Shown: positions 1 to 6,707 of the stretch, piece after piece
Position numbering within the stretch: position 1 is the stretch's first letter
How the letters are laid out: every line of letters begins with the position of its first letter
Source of the DNA: Microcaldota archaeon
Lineage (GTDB): Archaea; Micrarchaeota; Micrarchaeia; Anstonellales; Bilamarchaeaceae
NCBI GenBank assembly: GCA_016180665.1
Contig: JACPAS010000009.1
Coordinates: 1,410-9,727, forward strand
DNA: 8,318 nt
Direction of reading: 5' to 3'
Notes under the pieces: generated by a model
What the model saw: the letters and a program-made list of their open reading frames with translations, nothing else
The model's database searches: none
Told to the model about the DNA's origin: nothing
Position numbers and translations under genes: made by a program

Positions 1-1
1 T

Positions 2-3000
2 TTAGTATTCCTGGGCGCATTATTCATAATTGGTTCTTTTCCATTTTACCCAGTCTATGTGGTTCCTATTCTCGCTTTGATTTGTGCAGCAGTAGCATAT
101 AAAGTCCCTTATATGGGAACACTTCTAAGTGTTATTTTTACGATTCCTGCAGTTGCATACCAATCAGGTATTTTTGGATGGATTTTCTTCCTCGTCCTTG
201 CAATTGTTTTGTTTGAGATGTTTGAGAACTGGGCTGTTGTTTCCTCTCTGGAAGTCTTAATCTTCGCACCGTTCGCGTTTAATCAATTTCCGTTATTTGG
301 ATGGGTTTCAATTTTTGGAATGGCAATAGCATCATTACATTTTGGATCAAGGAAAAGTATTGCTGTAGCCATACCTTCGGTTTTGGCAATTTTGTTTATT
401 TCTTCTATATGGTTAGTTCCGAATAGTGCATACATGCCTGTTAATTTGAATTTATATACTCCAGGTATGGAGGAATTGAGAATTACAAAAACACCATTAG
501 AGATAAATAAAATTGCTGGCGGATTTGGAACTGCAATGGCAACTCTTACGAATCCAGATGTTTTATTTAAAGTTGGAGATGCAATTGGAATCGTAATAAA
601 TAATTTATTAAAGATTTTATTTGCGGACACCGGAATCCTACAGATAATTATCTGGGGAATTACTCTTTTTGCAATTAGTTTTATCTCTGGAAGAATCAGG
701 GGAAGAAGAAGCCAAGTTATTTCGAGTTTATTCATTTTCTTTGTTCCGTTCTCTTATTATTTGATAAGCACAGCTTTCGAGTATCCATTCAAATTTGAGT
801 TAGTGTTTGCAGCATTTTCAACTGTCGCAGCTATTGGAGTGTTAGAACAATTTAATGTAAATTTGAGCAGAGAAGTAGAAATAGGAAGACAGGAGAAGAT
901 GAAGTCATTTGGAAAGTTCGGCGTTCAGGATATGGCACTTGGTGCTGGGGAAAAATCTCTTGATGATATTGGAAATTATGAAGATGTTAAACAAGAGCTT
1001 AAGGATTCAATAGTAATGCCTCTGGAGAAGAAGGAGTTAGCCTTTGCATATGGAATAAAGCCACCTTCAGGGGTTCTTTTGTTTGGACCGCCTGGTACTG
1101 GTAAAACAATGCTTATGCGTGCTTTGGCAAAGGAATTAAGGTACGGATTCTACTATATCAAATCTTCCGACATTCTATCACAATGGTTTGGCGAGTCGCT
1201 CCCATCCAATGAAAAAATATTAATTGAAAAAGATGGTAAAGTATCATTAAAGGAGATCGGAAAAGTAGTTGAAGAAAAAATAAATGGAAAGGTTGCTTGT
1301 TTTGACCAACATGGGAAAGTTCTTTTCGCAGATATAAAGGATCATATAAAACACAAATGCACTTCTCCAATTTTAGAAGTTCGAACTAAAACCGGAAGAA
1401 AAATTAGAGTTACAGACTACCATTCACTTTTTACATTAAATGGCTTTAAGGTCGAATCAGTAAGAACATCACAGCTAATTGCCGGTTCTTCTTATATAGC
1501 AATACCGAAAAAAATCCCATTTGCTGATAAAACAGTGGAAGAAATAGACCTTATCGAAGCATTAAAAGAAAATGATTATGGATTGAGAATAAAAAATGCA
1601 GATGAACTTATAAAAAAGGCGATTAAGCAATTGGGGGAGGATAGGGTTTGCAACCTGATGAAAAAAGATAGGGTAGAACTGAGAAGAAAACTTAGGAAAA
1701 AAACTTTTTATATAACTGAATTTGTCAAACTAATGGAAGCATCAGGTATCAAATATCAAAAAGGTGAATTGGAGGTCTACTGCAGAAAAGAAGGACTGCC
1801 TGCAGTAATCAAAGTTACTAAAGAACTTGCAACATTCCTGGGATTGTGGGTTGCAGAAGGGTCATACAACAGAAATTATGTTGTGAGGGTTTCAACTTCA
1901 TTAGCTGAGTCAGAAGATATAGTTAAACTTTGTAGAGGGCTTTTCCAAAAGGTCATTACCTATAGGAAGAAGAGAAATAATGTTGAGGGTTTTGACGTAG
2001 ACATCTACATTATCGGGAAGCCAGCGTTTGTACTGCTCCATCACATTCTAGGATTAGAACATGGTGCTGGAAATAAGAACGTACCTTCTATCGCATTTAA
2101 TTTTAATAAAGAGAATTTAGCTGGATTTTTAAGTGGGTATTTCAGCGGTGATGGAAATATCCACCAAGATGTAAAGAAGGTAATGCTAGTTGAAGCATCT
2201 ACAGTCAGCAAGGAGTTAGCAAATTCCCTAGTCTATCTTTTATTAAGATTTGGAATTGTAGCAAGTTTAGCAGATAAGAAAGAATGGAATGGAAGCATTT
2301 CAAAGCATATCTATTTCAGTGGTTTCAGTAATGTGAAGAAGTTCACTGAAATTGGATTCATGCAAGCAGATAAACAGGAGAGAATCAAGGTCTACTTAAG
2401 TGAAGTAAACTGGTGGAGGCATGAACAGATACCGATAAATGGAGAACTAAGAGAAAGAGTAGTTAGAGATTTTCCAAAATATTCGAATTCTGCTTCAATT
2501 TCAAAGGATATGCTAAATAATGTGGAGGAAATCGAAGAGGTTATAGAAAGTGACATCTATTTTGATAGAGTGGAAGAAATACGGCAAGTTGAAGGTGAAG
2601 AGTTCGTATATGATATTTCAGTTGACCCTACACAGAATTTTATCGGTGGAATCGGAGGCATCTTCGCTCATAACAGCGAGAAAAATATAACAGAACTTTT
2701 TGCAATTGCAAGAAAAAATGCACCAGCAATTTTATTTTTTGATGAGATTGATTCTATTGGAAAGAAAAGAGGCGCATATTCTTCTGATGACGTGAGCCCA
2801 CGAGTTCTAAGCGTAATGCTTCAGGAGATTGATGGGTTTAAATCAAGTAAAAAGCCTTTGATCGTAATTGGAGCAACAAATATTCCGAACCAGTTAGACC
2901 CAGCTTTACTCAGGCCAGGAAGATGTGATAAGATTATTTACATGCACCTGCCAGACAAGGAAGGGAGGAAGTTTATTTTCAAAGTTCACATGAGAAAAGT

Positions 3001-4075
3001 ACCAATTGCAGATGATATAGATTTTGATAAACTTGCTGCAAAAACTGAAAGGTTTTCTGGTGCAGATATAAAAAATGTAATTGATGAGGCGATTAAGGCT
3101 GCTGCTAAGGAAGCCTCAAAAGCCGGAGTAATCTTACCAGTAACGACCGAACATCTGTTACAGGTTCTAAAGAGCATAAAACCCAGTACGGGCATCGCAC
3201 AGTTAGATGAGTACGAGAAATTCAGATTAGACTTTGAAAGAAGAGTTGGAGCAAAAGAAGAATTGAAGGAAAGAGAGGAAATTGTAAAATGGGAAGACGT
3301 AGTTGGTCTAGATAAAGTTAAACAAACTTTACTTGAAACAATTGAACTCCCTCTTTTACGCGAAGATCTAATGAAGGAGTATAAGGTTAAACCAAGTAAA
3401 GGAATTCTTTTGTTCGGACCACCAGGAACTGGTAAAACCCTTATCGTTAAAGCAGCTACAAGTGAACTGAAAGCGTCTTTTCAGTCTCTGAGTGGTGCGG
3501 AGTTAATGAAATCCGGTTACACTCAGGCAGTTACGGTAATTAAAGAAACATTTAATCGTGCTCGTGAGAACGCACCTTCAATAATTTTTGTGGATGAGAT
3601 CGAAACAATCGCAGGTACGCGAGGCACTGGATCAAATGAAATAATTGGCCAATTTTTAACTGAAATGGATGGATTGAGAGAACTGAAAGGCGTCGTTGTG
3701 CTTGCAGCTACTAATAAACCTAGTATTCTCGATGCTGCTATTTTGAGACCTGGAAGATTTGATAAAATATTTTATATTCCTCCGCCAACTGAAATCGGGC
3801 GTGGAGATATTTTCAAAATCCATTTGGGGAAATTAGCTGAGAAAGTTGATTCGAATGTTCTTGCTTCAGTTACTGATGGTTTTAGCGGGGCAGATATTGC
3901 TTCTATTGCACAGGAAGTGAAAATGCTTGCGGTTCGTGCGCGTCTAGCTGGAACTGATGCTTCAGTAAGTACTAATACGGTTTTAGAGATAGCAAAGAAA
4001 AGACGTCCGTCAATTACTAAGAATATGTTAATCGAATATAAGGAGTTCTTAGAGGAATACGGAGAGAGGAGCTAA
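2..4075 (+). CDS. Membrane-anchored double-AAA ATPase (CDC48-like), intein-containing, 5'-partial
   Basis: Predicted membrane-embedded AAA+ unfoldase or remodelling ATPase related to CDC48/VAT. Numbering is from the GTG at 59. That GTG is probably not the true start: the frame stays open and strongly hydrophobic back to base 2, and no ribosome-binding site precedes it. Residues 1-265 contain roughly eight or nine hydrophobic segments, with a more polar loop at about 120-185. This region replaces the usual soluble CDC48 N-domain. AAA module 1 has Walker A GPPGTGKT (343-350), pore loop QWFGES split by the intein (residues 380-872), Walker B FFDE (D895, E896), sensor-1 N941 and RPGR arginine fingers. 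Module 2 has Walker A GPPGTGKT (1120-1127), Walker B FVDE (D1179, E1180), N1219 and RPGR. Its pore loop is SGYTQA rather than the WFGES type. No HEXXH protease motif is present and the C-terminus (ERS) lacks the proteasome-docking HbYX motif. The gene ends with tandem in-frame stops TAA TAG. The AAA assignment is firm; the substrate is unknown. Confidence 0.93.
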   Translation, partial: LVFLGALFIIGSFPFYPVYVVPILALICAAVAYKVPYMGTLLSVIFTIPAVAYQSGIFGWIFFLVLAIVLFEMFENWAVVSSLEVLIFAPFAFNQFPLFGWVSIFGMAIASLHFGSRKSIAVAIPSVLAILFISSIWLVPNSAYMPVNLNLYTPGMEELRITKTPLEINKIAGGFGTAMATLTNPDVLFKVGDAIGIVINNLLKILFADTGILQIIIWGITLFAISFISGRIRGRRSQVISSLFIFFVPFSYYLISTAFEYPFKFELVFAAFSTVAAIGVLEQFNVNLSREVEIGRQEKMKSFGKFGVQDMALGAGEKSLDDIGNYEDVKQELKDSIVMPLEKKELAFAYGIKPPSGVLLFGPPGTGKTMLMRALAKELRYGFYYIKSSDILSQWFGESLPSNEKILIEKDGKVSLKEIGKVVEEKINGKVACFDQHGKVLFADIKDHIKHKCTSPILEVRTKTGRKIRVTDYHSLFTLNGFKVESVRTSQLIAGSSYIAIPKKIPFADKTVEEIDLIEALKENDYGLRIKNADELIKKAIKQLGEDRVCNLMKKDRVELRRKLRKKTFYITEFVKLMEASGIKYQKGELEVYCRKEGLPAVIKVTKELATFLGLWVAEGSYNRNYVVRVSTSLAESEDIVKLCRGLFQKVITYRKKRNNVEGFDVDIYIIGKPAFVLLHHILGLEHGAGNKNVPSIAFNFNKENLAGFLSGYFSGDGNIHQDVKKVMLVEASTVSKELANSLVYLLLRFGIVASLADKKEWNGSISKHIYFSGFSNVKKFTEIGFMQADKQERIKVYLSEVNWWRHEQIPINGELRERVVRDFPKYSNSASISKDMLNNVEEIEEVIESDIYFDRVEEIRQVEGEEFVYDISVDPTQNFIGGIGGIFAHNSEKNITELFAIARKNAPAILFFDEIDSIGKKRGAYSSDDVSPRVLSVMLQEIDGFKSSKKPLIVIGATNIPNQLDPALLRPGRCDKIIYMHLPDKEGRKFIFKVHMRKVPIADDIDFDKLAAKTERFSGADIKNVIDEAIKAAAKEASKAGVILPVTTEHLLQVLKSIKPSTGIAQLDEYEKFRLDFERRVGAKEELKEREEIVKWEDVVGLDKVKQTLLETIELPLLREDLMKEYKVKPSKGILLFGPPGTGKTLIVKAATSELKASFQSLSGAELMKSGYTQAVTVIKETFNRARENAPSIIFVDEIETIAGTRGTGSNEIIGQFLTEMDGLRELKGVVVLAATNKPSILDAAILRPGRFDKIFYIPPPTEIGRGDIFKIHLGKLAEKVDSNVLASVTDGFSGADIASIAQEVKMLAVRARLAGTDASVSTNTVLEIAKKRRPSITKNMLIEYKEFLEEYGERS
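1196..2674 (+). other. Intein (493 aa, class 1, Ser1) in AAA module 1
   Basis: Self-splicing protein insertion. Removing it restores the continuous CDC48 sequence QWFGE-SEKN across the junction. Block A begins SLPSNEKIL with Ser1 (codon TCG). Block B is VTDYHSLFTLNG with the catalytic Thr and His at intein positions 73 and 76. The C-terminal blocks are VYDISVDPTQNF followed by GGIFAHN, with penultimate His, terminal Asn (codon AAC, 2672-2674) and Ser as the +1 extein residue (AGC, 2675-2677). All residues expected for class 1 splicing are therefore visible. A basic region lies between block B and the endonuclease (about intein residues 110-200) and may contribute to DNA recognition. The insertion falls in AAA pore loop 1, so the ATPase should be unable to grip substrate until splicing occurs. 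GES-E junctions in CDC48-family proteins are a known type of intein site. Boundaries are exact if the splice residues are as read. Confidence 0.95.
1835..2275 (+). other. LAGLIDADG homing endonuclease core of the intein
   Basis: Two dodecapeptide motifs are visible: FLGLWVAEGS, with the acidic residue Glu at 600 (intein 221), and LSGYFSGDGN, with Asp at 698 (intein 319). They lie 98 residues apart, as expected for a single-chain LAGLIDADG enzyme. They are followed by the helix KELANSLVYLLLRFGI, which matches the usual block after the second motif. Both metal-binding acidic positions are retained, so the nuclease may still be active. The target would be the intein-less allele of this AAA gene around the GGC GAG | AGC GAG junction. 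Activity cannot be judged from the sequence alone. Confidence 0.88.
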
Positions 4076-4081
4076 TAGAGA

Positions 4082-4657
4082 TTAAATCAAATATAGTATC
4101 GCAGTAGCGATTAATGGAATCGTCAGATTATCATCCAAAGGAACGGGTAAGCTTTCTACTAACGCAGATATTGCTGCCAAAACTAATGAGAGCGGCCCAA
4201 TAAATAGATAAGAAACAAGAGACGCTGCAAAAAATGCTAAAGTACCTTCAACTGATTTTTTAGGATTGTAGAATAGTTTATTTTTTCCATATAACAAGCC
4301 AATAATCGTAGAAACTGCATCGCCTATCCCAAGAACAACAATCCCTGCAGCTATTTTAGAAACATCAGCAAGAAAAACTGCCATTAATAAAACACCGATT
4401 GCGTACCAGGCAGAACCATAACCAGGAAAACGCGCATCAGGCCTTTCAAATCGGTAGTGGAACCAGTCTGCTATCGGAACCCTACTACCTAATGATTTCC
4501 AATTAATAATCAATGAACCAAATAATATTCCAAAGAACAAAAGTACCATAAATTTATATCGGTCTAGCGAAAAGAGTAATCCGATCAATATCACTGCAAC
4601 AATTGCATGTATTAGCTGTCTTCCAAGCTCTCTATCTGCGCCCTTTATGAACTTCAT
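4082..4657 (-). CDS. Dolichol/phytol kinase-family (SEC59/VTE5/DGK1-like) membrane lipid kinase
   Basis: Predicted integral membrane, probably CTP-dependent, kinase acting on a polyprenol or isoprenoid alcohol such as dolichol or geranylgeraniol. The 191-residue protein starts with the family signature E10-xx-R13-xxx-H17 (ELGRQLIH) and has about six hydrophobic segments. It contains the diagnostic core GIGDAVSTIIG-x3-GKNK (110-127) and KKSVEG (133-138). The C-terminal signature has E168 (LVESLP) and PLDDNLTIP (173-181). Length and motif order fit the compact prokaryotic members. The start lies 26 nt inside the upstream PAP2 gene, with GGAGA 10 nt before the ATG, so translation is probably coupled. 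With PAP2 it could supply and recycle a phosphorylated lipid carrier. The related phosphatidate/isoprenoid cytidylyltransferases share the GD and K-S-x-E-G elements. The short length and the DDN motif favour the kinase branch, but the substrate is not determined by sequence. It is the last gene of the operon and converges on the AAA gene. Confidence 0.85.
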   Translation of the reverse strand: MKFIKGADRELGRQLIHAIVAVILIGLLFSLDRYKFMVLLFFGILFGSLIINWKSLGSRVPIADWFHYRFERPDARFPGYGSAWYAIGVLLMAVFLADVSKIAAGIVVLGIGDAVSTIIGLLYGKNKLFYNPKKSVEGTLAFFAASLVSYLFIGPLSLVLAAISALVESLPVPLDDNLTIPLIATAILYLI

Positions 4658-5129
4658 TATTATCTTTTCTCCAAAGCATTTCTATTATTGAGTACGAAAC
4701 AGGTGCGATAACCATGCCGCCAACAATATCTTCAAAAGTGTGGACTCCTAAATAAATTCTGCTGAAAGCTACAATTAATCCAAAGAAGAAATAAACCGGG
4801 TAGGAAGGTTTGTTGATGAATGCAAGCATTAATGCGAAGGAAACAGCTGCATGTGCACTTGGAAAGGAATAATCAGAAGGACATTCAACTTTAGCAGGAA
4901 CCAGCAAACAAGGCCTGTCAACTTTCATAACCTCTTTAACACCGGTCGCCAGTAAAAATGCAAGGACCAGAATAAAAAAAACCTTATTCTTTTTTTCAAA
5001 GCGTTTTTCAGTAAATAGAAGAAGCACTGCTATCAAGATTATGAAGCCTAAATTATCGTGAATAATGAGTGAAAGCTGGGTTAACCCAGAGTTGTCTAAT
5101 GAGGAAATAAAATTTGTTATTGAATCCAT
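4632..5129 (-). CDS. PAP2-family membrane phosphatase (lipid/polyprenyl phosphatase)
   Basis: Predicted membrane phosphatase of the PAP2 (type 2 phosphatidic acid phosphatase) superfamily, likely removing phosphate from an isoprenoid or other lipid phosphate or pyrophosphate at the outer membrane face. All three catalytic signatures are present: K65-x6-R72-P73, P90-S91-A92-H93 (a variant of PSGH) and S123-R124-x5-H130 followed by D134. By family analogy H130 is the nucleophile and H93 the acid. Hydrophobic segments lie at about 22-40, 48-63, 92-105, 110-123 and 134-150, and the basic tail (HKGRR) is probably cytoplasmic. Cys74 and Cys83 flank the catalytic loop and could form a disulfide. The gene starts 15 nt after the TadC-like stop; a short GTGAT element lies 3 nt before the ATG, which is closer than ideal. 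It overlaps the lipid-kinase start by 26 nt. The family call is firm. A polyprenyl-pyrophosphate substrate is inferred from the neighbour. Confidence 0.92.
   Translation of the reverse strand: MDSITNFISSLDNSGLTQLSLIIHDNLGFIILIAVLLLFTEKRFEKKNKVFFILVLAFLLATGVKEVMKVDRPCLLVPAKVECPSDYSFPSAHAAVSFALMLAFINKPSYPVYFFFGLIVAFSRIYLGVHTFEDIVGGMVIAPVSYSIIEMLWRKDNNEVHKGRR
4668..4672 (-). promoter_or_regulatory. Ribosome-binding site of the lipid kinase
   Basis: GGAGA on the minus strand, inside the 3' end of the PAP2 coding region, is 10 nt upstream of the kinase ATG. It supports the start that overlaps PAP2 by 26 nt and points to internal or coupled initiation on one mRNA. Confidence 0.55.
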
Positions 5130-5144
5130 TCTATCACTAATTAT

Positions 5145-6707
5145 TCACTGCAGAATTATAATATTTGATAAGTAGAATGTTATTAAACTTAATCCCAGGA
5201 GCATTGTTAGATTAGTTAAATTTTTTGAACCGTCACCCTCAATATAGCTCAAAAACATCGACGATACAAATGAATAGATTATCAGATACCCTAAAACTAA
5301 ATTTATCAGAAATGATTTGTCAAAAACAGAAGAACTTAGTGGTATAGTGGAGGTTATAGAGAGTGAGAGGAGAATAATGAGTGGAATTATAATAGAACCA
5401 AGAATCAAAGTGTAGCGCTGCATTGAAAATAATTGTGAACGCTCCCGTATCACTTCAAAGAATTTCAGAAGGTCATTTGCAAGATTACTTGCCTGGTTTA
5501 TTGACCCAGTATTAAAGCAATAAAGCAGTAAAAAACAAAAGCGGCTTATAATTTTTGAATTGTTCCTTTTTGAAAAATCCAGAAGTACGTTTTCTATTGA
5601 AATATTTGATTTAAGCTGATTTAACGAGACGGCTATTTCTTTTGACAGCTCTCCATAGTCTGCATGTTCAATTGTGTAAAGACATTTTTCTGGAGATGCA
5701 CCTTTAGGCAGAGTAGAGAGCGAAAGCAATGCATCTGGTAATTTGTTCTCAATCTCTACAATTTTGGTTTCGCCTCTACTGCTTACAAAATGTTTATATA
5801 TGAAAAGACCCAGGATCGGAATCAACGCATAGGAAAATAGATCTGGAACTAAAAATAGAATCAGAGATAATAAAACTACAAGTAGAACTGAGGAGAGATC
5901 TATATGAAATTCTTTGGAAAATGTGGATCTTGGGATCAATGAAAAAGAAGATAAGACTATGAGTAGATTTATCAAAGGAAAGACCACAAGCATTATCGAA
6001 ATTATTGAAAACGTATCAAGATTAGAATGGAAAAGAATTTCATTCAAAGAAAGGTAGATTATAAAAAAAGTCGGGGTGATTGTGGAGAAAACAGTGTAGA
6101 TTAAACCTAGGACTGCAGCCCTACTGGAAGCTAATCGGTTGCTATGTCTCTGAATTGCCAAAATATCGTCAGCAGTCTTTGATAAGAAATCAGCGCCAGT
6201 GCCATGCTCATAGACAGAAATTATTTGTGAGACCCCACGTTTTATTAGCGTAGATTCTGATTTTATTGCAAAATTTGAAAGAGATTTTTGAATGGATGAC
6301 GAAGAGTCACTTACTGATTCTATGAACTTTTTGGAGAATGGATTTTCAGATGCAGCATGTTTTAAAGCAGCTTCGAATGGAATTCCCATTTCCAAAAGAA
6401 CGCTGAGGTCTTTTAAGTAAAATGGAAGCTCAGCTTCCATCTCGCTTAGGATTTTAAGATATTGGAACTTTGGAAATAGGAGAAAAAGACCAGAAAGAAT
6501 TGAAAAAATGATCAGAAAAACAGGAATAGAGAAAGTTTGAAAAGCAATTATAAAAATAAGAGAGATGGATAATGAAAGTACAAATACGAGGGATAGATAT
6601 TTCTGTGAGTCGGATTTTTTACTGAGCAAAGTTAAATAACGAAGAGAGGGGCTGGTTAAAGGAAGCTTTGGAAGTGGCAACGATAGATCAACTAGAGTGT
6701 CAATCAT
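5145..6707 (-). CDS. TadC/FlaJ-like secretion platform protein with two T2SSF modules
   Basis: Predicted polytopic inner component of an archaeal type IV pilus-like or Tad-like secretion machine, on which the neighbouring ATPase would act. The 520-residue protein has two repeats of the type II secretion F domain. The first is at about 92-215, starting ELPFYLKDLSVLLEMGIPFEAAL. The second is at about 322-450, starting KLPDALLSLSTLPKGASPEKCL. Each soluble helical module is followed by membrane segments. Hydrophobic stretches lie at about 38-56, 61-78, 197-219, 233-255, 273-306, 433-454, 467-488 and 500-518. One polypeptide with two F modules is typical of archaeal members, whereas bacterial Tad systems split them into TadB and TadC. 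The ATG overlaps the stop of the ATPase gene by 8 nt (ATGATTGA), indicating translational coupling; I see only a weak ribosome-binding site. Transported pilins are not encoded in the window, so whether it builds a pilus or secretes something else is open. Confidence 0.85.
   Translation of the reverse strand: MIDTLVDLSLPLPKLPLTSPSLRYLTLLSKKSDSQKYLSLVFVLSLSISLIFIIAFQTFSIPVFLIIFSILSGLFLLFPKFQYLKILSEMEAELPFYLKDLSVLLEMGIPFEAALKHAASENPFSKKFIESVSDSSSSIQKSLSNFAIKSESTLIKRGVSQIISVYEHGTGADFLSKTADDILAIQRHSNRLASSRAAVLGLIYTVFSTITPTFFIIYLSLNEILFHSNLDTFSIISIMLVVFPLINLLIVLSSFSLIPRSTFSKEFHIDLSSVLLVVLLSLILFLVPDLFSYALIPILGLFIYKHFVSSRGETKIVEIENKLPDALLSLSTLPKGASPEKCLYTIEHADYGELSKEIAVSLNQLKSNISIENVLLDFSKRNNSKIISRFCFLLLYCFNTGSINQASNLANDLLKFFEVIRERSQLFSMQRYTLILGSIIIPLIILLSLSITSTIPLSSSVFDKSFLINLVLGYLIIYSFVSSMFLSYIEGDGSKNLTNLTMLLGLSLITFYLSNIIILQ

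Noticed and set aside
59..61. GTG as the true start of the AAA ATPase
   Set aside because: The frame is open and hydrophobic for 19 more codons up to the window edge, giving an extra membrane segment, and no ribosome-binding site precedes the GTG. The gene is best treated as truncated at the window start.
283..735. Minus-strand open frame of 150 codons
   Set aside because: It lies wholly opposite the membrane domain of the AAA gene and shows no recognisable domain or ribosome-binding site; it is an antisense shadow of the coding strand.
1158..1370. Minus-strand open frame of 70 codons
   Set aside because: It is antisense to the junction of AAA module 1 and the intein start, with no independent coding signs.
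2986..3195. Minus-strand open frame of 69 codons
   Set aside because: It is antisense to the end of AAA module 1, and its composition mirrors the helical coding sequence opposite.
2..4075. FtsH-type membrane protease
   Set aside because: Membrane anchoring plus AAA suggested FtsH, but there are two AAA modules and no HEXXH zinc-protease motif anywhere in the protein.
4098..4111. Short hairpin ATCGC-AGTA-GCGAT 20 bases past the AAA stop as a terminator
   Set aside because: It has only a 5-bp stem with no following T-run, and it is inside the conserved-length C-terminus of the kinase gene; archaeal termination usually relies on T-tracts.
4082..4657. Phosphatidate or CDP-archaeol cytidylyltransferase
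   Set aside because: The GD and K-S-x-E-G elements are shared, but the protein is short and has the N-terminal E-xx-R-xxx-H and C-terminal DDN-xx-IP signatures of the dolichol/phytol kinase branch.
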